This document shows positions 28,646 to 36,398 of a stretch of 64,000 bases of DNA, in pieces (the stretch's first letter is position 1; every line of letters begins with the position of its first letter). Source of the DNA: Kangiella aquimarina DSM 16071 (GTDB taxonomy: Bacteria; Pseudomonadota; Gammaproteobacteria; Enterobacterales; Kangiellaceae). Location: NCBI RefSeq assembly GCF_000374105.1, contig NZ_KB893650.1, positions 1,769,145 through 1,833,144 on the forward strand, given 5' to 3'. The translations under genes and the position numbers were made by a program. Below the pieces are notes generated by a model that worked only from the letters and a program-made list of their open reading frames with translations, was not told where the DNA came from and made no database searches.

Positions 28646-29860
28646 ATGACTCATCTGACAAAAATCACCATTGCAGTTGCAAGTGCCTTGTTGCTTAGCA
28701 GCAATTTTGCACAGGCAAATGAATCTCAAGAGCAGGCAACCTCGTTTGCGGAGTCGCTTGAAAACACTGAGGTTAAGTGGCATTTCCGCTATCGCCTTGA
28801 GGATGTTGATCAAGATAATGCACTGGAAGATGCAACCGCTTCTACCCTGCTTTCCAGGGTAACACTGGATACCCAGACCTATAACGATTTCAGCTTTAAA
28901 CTTGAGGTTGATAATGTCAGCGCTGTAACCAACAGAGATGACTACAACAGCACATTAAACGGTAATACCGATTATTCTGTAGTAGCCGATCCAGAAGCTA
29001 CAGAAATCAATCAGGCTGCATTGACCTACAGTGGTTTCGATAACACAAAAGTGATTGCTGGCCGCCAAAGAATCAACTTAGGCACGCAACGTTTTGTCGG
29101 TGGCGTGGGCTGGCGTCAGAATGAACAGACCTATGATGGTGTTCTGATTAATAATAAGTCCATCAACAATACCAACCTTACCTACGCTTATGTAAACAAC
29201 ATCAACACTATTACCGATGGAAATGTTGATACACGCAGTCACTTCGTAAATTATGACTGGTCATTCTTAGATAACATGAGCCTAAACTTCTATGGATATT
29301 TCCTGGACTTTAAGGAAACTCCATTAAGTTCAACCAAAACCATTGGTGCGCGCTACAGTCTAAAGCCGACGTCTGACACTCCCTTCTTTGTGAATGCTGA
29401 ATATGCGAAGCAATCGGAATATGAAGATAATCCAACCAATTTAGATACCGACTATCAGTTATTGGAAGTTGGTTACCAAATGCAAAATATCAACTTCATC
29501 ATTGCACAGGAAGTCCTGTCTGGTGATGACTCGGTATCAGGACAGGCATTCCAAACTCCTTTAGCCACTAAACATAAGTTCCAGGGCTGGGCTGATCAGT
29601 TCTTAGTAACACCAGACGCAGGCATTGAAGATACTTATTTCGCAGTTAACGCAAAGTTCTCTATGCAATCATTTGGATTGGTTTATCACGACTTCAAGGC
29701 CGAAGCCACTTCGCAAGATTATGGTTCTGAAATTGGAGTCAACTATACCGCCAAAATTGATGAAAACTTAACATTTGTAGCTAAGTTGGCTGACTATTCA
29801 TCGGATGGTTATTCCGTCGATACACGAAAAGTATGGCTCATGTTAGTAGCTAACTTTTAA
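28646..29860 (+). CDS. Outer-membrane porin, alginate-export/AlgE-like
   Basis: A 404-residue beta-barrel. I choose ATG 28646 (MTHLTKITIAVASALLLSSN), with GGAG upstream, over 28556, because the signal peptide ends at AQAN. The mature part has dense alternating strands. The block TKVIAGRQRINLGTQRFVGGVGWRQNEQTYDGV is characteristic of porin-like/AlgE-type proteins that precede respiratory or anaerobic genes in many gammaproteobacteria, and the C-terminus VWLMLVANF ends in Phe as expected for BAM substrates. It lies 47 bp upstream of the DNR-like regulator and has a 9/10 FNR/DNR box upstream. The transported solute is unknown. Confidence 0.8.
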   Translation: MTHLTKITIAVASALLLSSNFAQANESQEQATSFAESLENTEVKWHFRYRLEDVDQDNALEDATASTLLSRVTLDTQTYNDFSFKLEVDNVSAVTNRDDYNSTLNGNTDYSVVADPEATEINQAALTYSGFDNTKVIAGRQRINLGTQRFVGGVGWRQNEQTYDGVLINNKSINNTNLTYAYVNNINTITDGNVDTRSHFVNYDWSFLDNMSLNFYGYFLDFKETPLSSTKTIGARYSLKPTSDTPFFVNAEYAKQSEYEDNPTNLDTDYQLLEVGYQMQNINFIIAQEVLSGDDSVSGQAFQTPLATKHKFQGWADQFLVTPDAGIEDTYFAVNAKFSMQSFGLVYHDFKAEATSQDYGSEIGVNYTAKIDENLTFVAKLADYSSDGYSVDTRKVWLMLVANF

Positions 29861-29906
29861 GTATTTGACATGACTATTTTTTGGCTTAAATAAATATAGA
29901 GAGATT

Positions 29907-30629
29907 ATGATGGAAGCTACGCAACTTACAAACCTGGCGCCGACACTGCGCCGCAATGCCATGTTTAACTGTCTCAGCGATGAACAGTTACAGAAGCTAC
30001 TATCCATCAGTAAACTGACCTACTTTAAGCCAAACAAACCGGTAATCAGTCAGGGACAGCCCGCCAAGTACTTTTTCCTGGTACTTGACGGGCAAGTCAA
30101 GCTGCATCTGATTTCAACCGAAGGTAAAGAAAAAATCATAAAGTTCGTGAATGGCAACGATACTTTTGCAGAAGCCTTAATGTTTTTGCAAAAAAAGTTC
30201 TACCCAATAAATGCTACCAGTACAAAGCGCACCCAAATTTTAGCAGTACCCAGCGAGTACTTTTATAACTTACTACATAACAACAGTGACCTTGCCATGA
30301 AGATGCTTGGTAATATTTGCCTTAAAATGCGTGGCCACATTAATGAAATAGAAATGCTGACGGTGCTGGATGCTTCACAGCGTGTGGCTCGCTTTGTCTA
30401 CGACATGATGCCGCATGATATTGAAGATGGTGGAACATTCCCGATCAATATTTCAAAAAAATCTATAGCCGGAAAGTTATCCATTCGACCTGAAACTTTC
30501 TCCCGATTACTAAAGAAATTTGAAGATGAAAATGTATTTTCCTTTAGTAATGGTAAGGTAACGGTTTTGCAGCGTGATCGCTTATCAGAGTATTACTTAG
30601 AATCCAGTGAGGGAGTAGCTAGTTTATAA
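29907..30629 (+). CDS. Crp/Fnr-family regulator, DNR-like (nitric-oxide/low-oxygen response)
   Basis: A 240-residue transcription factor: cyclic-nucleotide-binding-type beta-roll (residues ~20-125), long dimerisation helix (near CLKMRGHINEIEMLTVLDAS) and C-terminal winged helix. The recognition helix reads IAGKLSIRPETFSRLLKKFED: the E-x2-S-R arrangement is that of FNR/DNR proteins, which read TTGAT half sites. The N-terminus has one Cys only, so there is no [4Fe-4S] cluster as in FNR; the DNR subgroup (NO sensing through haem) fits better. Seven matching boxes lie within 20 kb. I do not assign a name beyond subgroup. Confidence 0.85.
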   Translation: MMEATQLTNLAPTLRRNAMFNCLSDEQLQKLLSISKLTYFKPNKPVISQGQPAKYFFLVLDGQVKLHLISTEGKEKIIKFVNGNDTFAEALMFLQKKFYPINATSTKRTQILAVPSEYFYNLLHNNSDLAMKMLGNICLKMRGHINEIEMLTVLDASQRVARFVYDMMPHDIEDGGTFPINISKKSIAGKLSIRPETFSRLLKKFEDENVFSFSNGKVTVLQRDRLSEYYLESSEGVASL

Positions 30630-30642
30630 ATCAACAAACCCG

Positions 30643-31392
30643 TTACTCAACCCACCTAAACTTCTCAAATAAGGGTTCTATAGCAGCGCAAAGCTGCAGA
30701 CGGGTTTGTTTATCAATCATAGAGTAGGCAAATTCATCGTTTTGCAAACTTTTATCAAGAGTGTTTTTGTTACGAGCTATTTGCAAGTTATAAGTTGTCA
30801 CACCCTTTTCGGCAAGTGTTTCTGCCAGCTTTAATACCCGTTCTGGATTGGTTAAATTCCAGTGAATAGTTGTACGACATTCGTAATCCACACCACTTTC
30901 CAGCAGCATATCCAGACTTTGCCAATTAGCCTCGGCAGCTCCATTAACTCGTATGATGGCATCTCCATACTCTGGTAAGTCTTTGACATCAAAACCGACC
31001 CAGTCCACATTTGGAAGAATTGCTTTAAATCGCTTCGGTGCTGAACCTCCGGTATGTAAACCAACTTTAAATCCCATGTTCTTTACGGTTGCTATTGCCT
31101 GCACCAGAGCTGACTGTAATAGCGGTTCGCCACCACTAAACACCACTGCTTCCAGAAGGCCTTTGCGCTTATTCAAAAATTCTATTAGAGACTGCCAGTC
31201 ATACGATTGATCGGCCTGAGTAGGAATTAATTCAGGGTTGTGACAATAGCGACAGCGCCAGGCGCAGCCCTGACAATAGACAACGCAGGACAGGTGGTTA
31301 GGGTAATCAATAGTCGTAAGGGGCGTTAAGCCCCCTACTCTCAAAGTAACCTCGTGTTCGACATTACTTATAGGTTGAGCCACTTTGAGCAT
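30643..31392 (-). CDS. nrdG: Anaerobic ribonucleotide reductase activating protein NrdG
   Basis: Radical-SAM enzyme that installs the glycyl radical on the class III ribonucleotide reductase. The 249-residue protein has the cluster motif CAWRCRYCHNPEL, then VVFSGGEPLL, the SAM-binding GGE motif. The length and sequence are those of the longer, pseudomonad-type NrdG rather than the 154-residue E. coli form. The ATG overlaps the stop of the small glycyl-radical gene (TAATG), so NrdG is coupled to its own substrate. It is convergent with the DNR-like gene, with only 13 bp between them. Confidence 0.9.
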   Translation of the reverse strand: MLKVAQPISNVEHEVTLRVGGLTPLTTIDYPNHLSCVVYCQGCAWRCRYCHNPELIPTQADQSYDWQSLIEFLNKRKGLLEAVVFSGGEPLLQSALVQAIATVKNMGFKVGLHTGGSAPKRFKAILPNVDWVGFDVKDLPEYGDAIIRVNGAAEANWQSLDMLLESGVDYECRTTIHWNLTNPERVLKLAETLAEKGVTTYNLQIARNKNTLDKSLQNDEFAYSMIDKQTRLQLCAAIEPLFEKFRWVE

Positions 31393-31529
31393 TAGGCACG
31401 CTCTTTGAAGTGTTGCCGCTCTTTGTGCTCAGATTGTTTGCCCTTGTTAAAGGCTGACACTGGACGATGATAGCCCATGACGCGTGTCCAAACTTCGCAC
31501 TTTTGACGGTCTTGATTATTAAGTTGCAT
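31392..31529 (-). CDS. Separate glycyl-radical C-terminal polypeptide of class III ribonucleotide reductase (NrdD tail)
   Basis: A 45-residue protein starting at ATG 31529 with a strong AAGGAG 8 bases upstream. It reads CEVWTRVMGYHRPVSAFNKG followed by KQSEHKERQHF. This matches the C-terminal glycyl-radical module of NrdD; in E. coli NrdD the equivalent RVCGYLGSP carries radical Gly681, so the Gly in RVMGYHRP is the predicted radical site. The main nrdD frame stops 95 bases upstream, at a different position and with a spacer that is not a simple frameshift, so the module is a separate gene. It is coupled to nrdG by a TAATG overlap. Similar small 'NrdD' entries may exist in relatives. Confidence 0.82.
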   Translation of the reverse strand: MQLNNQDRQKCEVWTRVMGYHRPVSAFNKGKQSEHKERQHFKERA

Positions 31530-31624
31530 AGTAGATTTCTCCTTTGTGGTTGAAAGCTTTAGGTCATACTTATTTGAGTGATACAAATTCACTAATTCAG
31601 CATCCTGTAAATAAAATTCAAACA

Positions 31625-33664
31625 TCAGCAACACACCTTTTCACTATTCTGCCCACCTGACTTTTGAACCAGGACTTCATCACATCGAGGGCAATATTCG
31701 TGTTCACCCTGCAAATAGCCATGCACAGGACAGATCGAGAATGTTGGCGTTATGGTGATATAAGGTAGTCTGAAATTGGTTAAGGTTTTGCGCACCATTT
31801 TCTTACAGGCTTCGGCACTTGAAATTCGCTCACCCATATACAGATGCAGTACTGTGCCACCGGTATACTTGCTTTGCAGCTCATCTTGAAGCTCAAGCGC
31901 TTCGAATGCATCATCGGTATGCCCTACTGGTAACTGTGATGAGTTAGTGTAGTAAGGTGCGTCCTCATAGCCTGCCTGAATAATGTCCGAGAAGCGTTTC
32001 TTATCCTCTTTGGCAAAGCGATAAGTGGTACCTTCTGCCGGAGTGGCTTCCAAGTTGTATAAATGTCCGGTTTCTTCCTGGAACTGCACCATACGCGCAC
32101 GAACATGATCGAGTAACTCAATGGCTAATGCATGACCTTCTTTTGAAGTAATATCATGCTCATCATTGGTGAAGTTTCGAACCATCTCATTAATACCATT
32201 AACACCAATCGTCGAGAAGTGATTACGTAGCGTGCCTAAATAGCGTTTGGTGTAAGGGAATAAATCACTATCAATATAGTGCTGAATAACTTTGCGTTTG
32301 ACTTCCAAAGAGTCCTTAGCCATTAGCATCAACTCATCAATACGATCCAGTAAAGCCTTCTTATCACCTTTGTATAGATAGCCCAGTCGCGCACAGTTGA
32401 TGGTTACAACGCCTAATGACCCCGTCTGCTCTGCCGAACCAAACAATCCATTACCCCGTTTTAACAGCTCTCTGAGATCCAGCTGTAATCGACAGCACAT
32501 GGAGCGGATCATGTTGGGTGATAATTCTGAATTAATGAAATTCTGGAAATATGGCAATCCGTACTTTGCCGTCATCTCAAACAGTAAATCTGAATTTTCA
32601 GATTCCCAATCAAAATCAGGCGTAATATTGTAAGTTGGGATTGGGAAGGTAAAGACACGTTTCTTAGCATCACCTTCTATCATAACTTCAATATAGGCAC
32701 GATTAATCATTTCCATTTCTTTTTGCAGATCTCCATAAGAGAATGGCATTTCCTCACCGGCTATAATCGGTATTTGCTCACGAAGATCTTCAGGGCAAAC
32801 CCAGTCTAAGGTAATGTTGGTAAATGGTGTCTGTGTTCCCCAGCGCGAGGGTACGTTAAGGTTATAAATGAACTCCTGAATACACTGCTTCACATCCTCA
32901 TACTTCATGGCGTCTTTACGAATATAAGGAGCCAGGTAAGTATCAAAGGAACTGAACGCCTGTGCTCCAGCCCATTCGTTTTGCAAAGTGCCTAAAAAAT
33001 TTACCATTTGGCCAATAGCGCTGGATAAATGCTTTGGCGGACCGGAGTCAATCTTCCCAGGTACACCATTTAAACCTTCGTGTAACAAGGTTCTTAACGA
33101 CCAGCCCGCGCAGTAACCTGCGAGCATATCAAGATCATGAATATGCAGATCTGCGTTTCTATGAGCCTGCCCGATTTCCGGTTCGTAAATATGATTAAGC
33201 CAATAGTTGGCAATGACTTTTCCAGAAACATTTAAAATCAACCCTCCTAGCGAATACCCCTGATTAGCATTGGCTTTGACGCGCCAGTCGGAGCCCGATA
33301 AATACTCTTCTACGGATGAGGTAATATCTAAAAGCGTACGCTTATTTTCACGTATTTGCTTATGCTTTTCGCGATAAAGAATATAAGCTTTTGCCGTAGC
33401 AAAATATCGATTCACAGCAAGACAATGCTCAACAATATCCTGAACCTGCTCGACCGTTGGGACGGTTAAGTTTGTAAATCGAAAGCTCAGAACATCAATA
33501 ACCTGACGAGTCATCTTATCAGCAATATCAGCTTCAAATTCTCCTGATGCTTTACCTGCTTTAAGTATCGCTTCATAAATTTTAGCGCGTTCAAATTTGG
33601 CTTCTGTTAGATCCCGCTTTACAATCTTGAGTGGCATCGGTGCCTTTTCTGTTTCTATACCCAT
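31625..33664 (-). CDS. nrdD: Anaerobic ribonucleoside-triphosphate reductase NrdD, catalytic part lacking the glycyl-radical tail
   Basis: The oxygen-independent class III ribonucleotide reductase. I choose ATG 33664 (MGIETEKAPMPLKIVKRD) with CGGAG upstream, over the TTG at 33703. The 679-residue product starts with an ATP-cone-like domain (KRDLTEAKFERAKIYEAILKAG), then the ten-stranded barrel region, with NITLDWVCPEDL and LGVVTINCARLGYL. It ends in the zinc-finger-like CPVHGYLQGEHEYCPRC and stops shortly after, at VCC. The usual glycyl-radical module is missing from this frame but is encoded by the next gene downstream. Two FNR/DNR-type boxes lie in the promoter region. Confidence 0.92.
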   Translation of the reverse strand: MGIETEKAPMPLKIVKRDLTEAKFERAKIYEAILKAGKASGEFEADIADKMTRQVIDVLSFRFTNLTVPTVEQVQDIVEHCLAVNRYFATAKAYILYREKHKQIRENKRTLLDITSSVEEYLSGSDWRVKANANQGYSLGGLILNVSGKVIANYWLNHIYEPEIGQAHRNADLHIHDLDMLAGYCAGWSLRTLLHEGLNGVPGKIDSGPPKHLSSAIGQMVNFLGTLQNEWAGAQAFSSFDTYLAPYIRKDAMKYEDVKQCIQEFIYNLNVPSRWGTQTPFTNITLDWVCPEDLREQIPIIAGEEMPFSYGDLQKEMEMINRAYIEVMIEGDAKKRVFTFPIPTYNITPDFDWESENSDLLFEMTAKYGLPYFQNFINSELSPNMIRSMCCRLQLDLRELLKRGNGLFGSAEQTGSLGVVTINCARLGYLYKGDKKALLDRIDELMLMAKDSLEVKRKVIQHYIDSDLFPYTKRYLGTLRNHFSTIGVNGINEMVRNFTNDEHDITSKEGHALAIELLDHVRARMVQFQEETGHLYNLEATPAEGTTYRFAKEDKKRFSDIIQAGYEDAPYYTNSSQLPVGHTDDAFEALELQDELQSKYTGGTVLHLYMGERISSAEACKKMVRKTLTNFRLPYITITPTFSICPVHGYLQGEHEYCPRCDEVLVQKSGGQNSEKVCC

Positions 33665-33762
33665 ATCGTTATCTCCGTTCGTCTCTGCTGGTTTTAAAAC
33701 CAATCAGATTCAATATATTGTGTTTTCGAAATTGATTTAATCAATATGTGGTATAGCTATCC

Positions 33763-33776
33763 TTGATCTAGCTCAA
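33763..33776 (-). promoter_or_regulatory. FNR/DNR-type box for nrdD
   Basis: TTGATCTAGCTCAA matches the consensus at 9 of 10 positions. On the minus strand its centre is 32 bp from the centre of TTAAAT (plus-strand 33735-33740), the class II arrangement for nrdD, whose ATG is 99 bp away. A second box for the divergent gene lies 30 bp further. Confidence 0.6.
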
Positions 33777-33805
33777 CTAAGAACTATATTTTTGCTGCAC
33801 CCTGA

Positions 33806-33819
33806 TTGACTCAGATCAA
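33806..33819 (+). promoter_or_regulatory. FNR/DNR-type box for the DGC-domain gene
   Basis: TTGACTCAGATCAA matches the consensus at 9 of 10 positions. Its centre is 31 bp from the centre of TTACAT (33841-33846) and 73 bp from the start codon at 33886. With the neighbouring box it gives each divergent gene its own site. Confidence 0.6.
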
Positions 33820-33885
33820 TTGCTAAATCTCTTGTAAGCGTTACATTGGCCAGCCAGCTAACAGAGACATTTTGGTTGGTGTTTA

Positions 33886-34257
33886 ATGGCAACTAACGAG
33901 AAACCTCTTGTTTATTCATGCTCAGGCTGTTCAAACCTGGCGCAAACGGCAAATCACATAGCAGTTACTCTTAATGAGGAGCAGAAAGCGGAGATGTCGT
34001 GTATTGCAGGCGTCGGTGGGAATGTTCCTTCATTGGTAAAAAAAGCTAAATCTGGAAGGAAAATTATCGCAATTGATGGCTGCCATCTGGCCTGTGCCAA
34101 GGCCTGTCTGTCCAATCACGGAGTAACACCTGAACAGCATTTGGTATTGACCGAGTATGGCTATAAGAAGCGTTATAACCAGCCAGTTTCGAAAGATACT
34201 GTAAATGACCTGCTTATAAAAATTCGTTTGGTGGCAGAAGAGCTTTCAAATACCTAG
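33886..34257 (+). CDS. DGC-domain putative zinc-binding protein
   Basis: A 123-residue cysteine-rich protein matching the DGC family named for its Asp-Gly-Cys motif, here IAIDGCHLACAKACLSNHG. Other Cys are CSGC near the N-terminus (YSCSGCSNLAQ) and MSCIAGVGG, giving eight Cys likely to hold zinc or another metal. The biochemical role is unknown; homologues are often found with genes for nitrogen-oxide respiration or other anaerobic functions. The FNR/DNR-type box upstream fits with that. Confidence 0.8.
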   Translation: MATNEKPLVYSCSGCSNLAQTANHIAVTLNEEQKAEMSCIAGVGGNVPSLVKKAKSGRKIIAIDGCHLACAKACLSNHGVTPEQHLVLTEYGYKKRYNQPVSKDTVNDLLIKIRLVAEELSNT

Positions 34258-34290
34258 TTTCTGATAGATTAATCTCCAAAAGCATTCTTG

Positions 34291-34304
34291 TTGATTATGA
34301 TCAA
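34291..34304 (+). promoter_or_regulatory. Perfect FNR/DNR-type box upstream of the tyrosine-decarboxylase-like gene
   Basis: TTGATTATGATCAA matches the consensus at 10 of 10 positions. The centre lies exactly 32 bp from the centre of a TACTCT -10-like hexamer (34327-34332), the class II geometry, and 62 bp from the ATG at 34360. This is the best-formed site in the window. Confidence 0.7.
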
Positions 34305-34359
34305 TACGCCCTTGGGTGAATCGCACTACTCTGTTTAAAACATCTTAGGATAAAAGATC

Positions 34360-36339
34360 ATGAGTTTAGAATTTTTAGCACCATACTTTTTAGGGCCTTA
34401 TGGAGAAAACAATGACGTTTTCGAAAAGGTTCTAACAGAGTTATTGCGGGACCATATTTATTGGCGCAGAAATATTCACCCCGAAGATTTACCAGCAATT
34501 TCAACTTTTGCTTCACAGTCTCCCGAGTATCAGGAAGCGATAGCAAAAATGCGAACTGAACTGCATAAATTAACCGCATCACTTAAACAGTCAGTTCCAT
34601 TCTTTAGTCCACGTTATATCGGGCACATGTGTTCCGATTTGATGATGCCGGGTTTAATAGCGCAAATGGTTACGACTCTATATAACCCCAATAATGTATC
34701 ATTTGAAGCAGCAACGGTGACTGTTGATTTGGAACTCAAGGTGGGTAAACAGTTTGCTGACATGTTTGGCTTTAATACTGATGAAACGAAATCACCTTGC
34801 GCCTGGGGCCATTTAACGTCAGGTGGAACAGTTGCTAACTATGAAAGCCTCTGGAATTTCAGAGCTGCAAAATATTATCCCGTTGCTCTTGCTGAAGCAG
34901 TAAAAGAGCTAGAACTGAAATTACCGAACAGTATTATTCTTAATGGCAAGCTGGCAGAAGCCAATTTATGGCAATTGACTAACTTATCGATTGATAACGT
35001 TTTAAGTCTAAAACATGAAACAGAAAAAGCCATAAGTGCTGCTTATCCAGAGGTAGCTGAAAGCTTTAATGACTGCGTAGAACAATATCGAATTGAAAGC
35101 GTAGGTCCAGCCTACTTCTATTCTAATCACCTTGGGCTTAAGCAGCCATTAGTCCTGGTGCCTGGCTCTGCACACTACAGCTGGCAAAAAGCAATGCGCG
35201 TGATGGGCTTCGGTTCAGATCAATTGGTTAAGATTCCAGTTCATTCCAATATGCGACTAGATGTGAAATCCTTGCGAAAAACTCTTGAGGGCGCATTAAG
35301 TAAAAATATTCCTATATTGGCATGTGTTGGCATATTGGGAACCACTGAGTTTGGCACAGTAGATCCCATCCATAAAATTCTAGAGTTACGAGATGAGTTT
35401 AGTGCAAAAGGCTTGGACTTTTATGTTCATGTCGATGCTGCATGGGGTGGTTACCTTGCAAGCATGTTCCGCCAGCAAGATGGTTCAACTATAAGTCATA
35501 GTAAGGCCAAGAAAATGTTCAAATACTTCCCCTCGAAGGAAGTATTTAACTCAATAACAAGTGTTAAAGATGTAGACTCAGTTACTATCGATCCGCATAA
35601 ACTTGGCTACCTTCCGTTTGGAGCCGGCGGCTTTATCAGTCGCAATCAGAATATTACCGACCTGCTGACACAGGAAGCTCCCTATGTCTTTGAAGATATG
35701 GACAAGTCGGTAGAAACACCTGCGACTAAGCAGTTTGAAAAGTTGGGACAATACATCTTGGAAGGCTCTAAACCTGGCTCGGTAGCTGCTGCTAGCTATG
35801 TTACCAATCAAGTATTGCCACTGGACTACAAAAATTTTGGTAAAGTTATTCGACAAAGCATTAAGACATCGGAGTATTTTTACGACAAACTGCTTGAGTT
35901 AAAAGACAAAATCAAAAGTCGAGTAAATCTATGTTTACCATACACACCTGATACAAATTTGATCTGTATCGTCATTAATCCAGTAGGTAATAAATCCATT
36001 ACCTACTTGAATGACTTCACTAAGCAAATTTATCAGCACTTAAAAATCTCCAGAGACAGCTCGCCTAAGGATCGTGAGTTTATCGGTTCCAGTACACAGA
36101 TCATGCGTAAGAATATCAGTGACCATCATGCAGTAGAGTTGTGCGACATGCTGGGAGTCCAGGAAAAATATTTTGTTAGAGAAGTTAAAAACAAAACTCT
36201 TGAAAGTGATCGTGTCATGTTGCTTCGCCATACCATAATGAATCCATGGTTAGCTAATGACACTAATGGCAATGATTATGTGGTTAAGTATTGTGACTAT
36301 CTTGAGTCACTAATTTTGAAATACTTGGATATCGCATAG
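34360..36339 (+). CDS. PLP-dependent decarboxylase, bacterial tyrosine-decarboxylase-like
   Basis: A 659-residue group II PLP decarboxylase. Its overall organisation, with an N-terminal DHIYWRRNIHPEDLPAIS, the middle HVDAAWGGYLASMF (D359 pairs with the pyridine nitrogen), SVTIDPHKLGYLPFGAGG (K414 forms the Schiff base), and YILEGSKPGSVAAASYV, closely parallels the enterococcal tyrosine decarboxylase family, which is ~620-630 residues. It would make tyramine from tyrosine (or phenethylamine from phenylalanine) and use up a proton. No tyrosine/tyramine antiporter is adjacent, unlike in Gram-positive operons. Substrate assignment is by similarity from memory. A perfect FNR/DNR box lies upstream. 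Confidence 0.8.
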   Translation: MSLEFLAPYFLGPYGENNDVFEKVLTELLRDHIYWRRNIHPEDLPAISTFASQSPEYQEAIAKMRTELHKLTASLKQSVPFFSPRYIGHMCSDLMMPGLIAQMVTTLYNPNNVSFEAATVTVDLELKVGKQFADMFGFNTDETKSPCAWGHLTSGGTVANYESLWNFRAAKYYPVALAEAVKELELKLPNSIILNGKLAEANLWQLTNLSIDNVLSLKHETEKAISAAYPEVAESFNDCVEQYRIESVGPAYFYSNHLGLKQPLVLVPGSAHYSWQKAMRVMGFGSDQLVKIPVHSNMRLDVKSLRKTLEGALSKNIPILACVGILGTTEFGTVDPIHKILELRDEFSAKGLDFYVHVDAAWGGYLASMFRQQDGSTISHSKAKKMFKYFPSKEVFNSITSVKDVDSVTIDPHKLGYLPFGAGGFISRNQNITDLLTQEAPYVFEDMDKSVETPATKQFEKLGQYILEGSKPGSVAAASYVTNQVLPLDYKNFGKVIRQSIKTSEYFYDKLLELKDKIKSRVNLCLPYTPDTNLICIVINPVGNKSITYLNDFTKQIYQHLKISRDSSPKDREFIGSSTQIMRKNISDHHAVELCDMLGVQEKYFVREVKNKTLESDRVMLLRHTIMNPWLANDTNGNDYVVKYCDYLESLILKYLDIA

Positions 36340-36355
36340 ACAAGATTAATAACTC

Positions 36356-36391
36356 TTGTGTGACATGGCTAGATATAGATATGTCACACAA
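36356..36391. terminator. Bidirectional terminator between convergent decarboxylase and CorA genes
   Basis: A perfect 11-bp inverted repeat (36356-36366 with 36381-36391) with a 14-base loop lies between the two convergent stop codons. It contains TGTGACAT/ATGTCACA, which looks like a CRP half-site pair but has the wrong spacing; its position favours a terminator. Confidence 0.6.
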
Positions 36392-36398
36392 AAGCTCT

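Noticed and set aside
31530-31624. Programmed frameshift joining nrdD to its glycyl-radical tail
   Set aside because: The spacer contains no slippery site that I can see, the distance is 95 bases, and the small gene has its own strong SD.
33732-33744. TTGATTTAATCAA palindrome in the nrdD promoter region, possible extra FNR-type site
   Set aside because: The spacer is 3 bases, not 4, so the half sites are on the wrong helix phase for FNR/DNR; it also overlaps the predicted -10 of nrdD.
36356-36391. TGTGACAT...ATGTCACA as a CRP-binding site
   Set aside because: The spacer between half sites is too long for CRP, and the position between convergent stop codons fits with a terminator.
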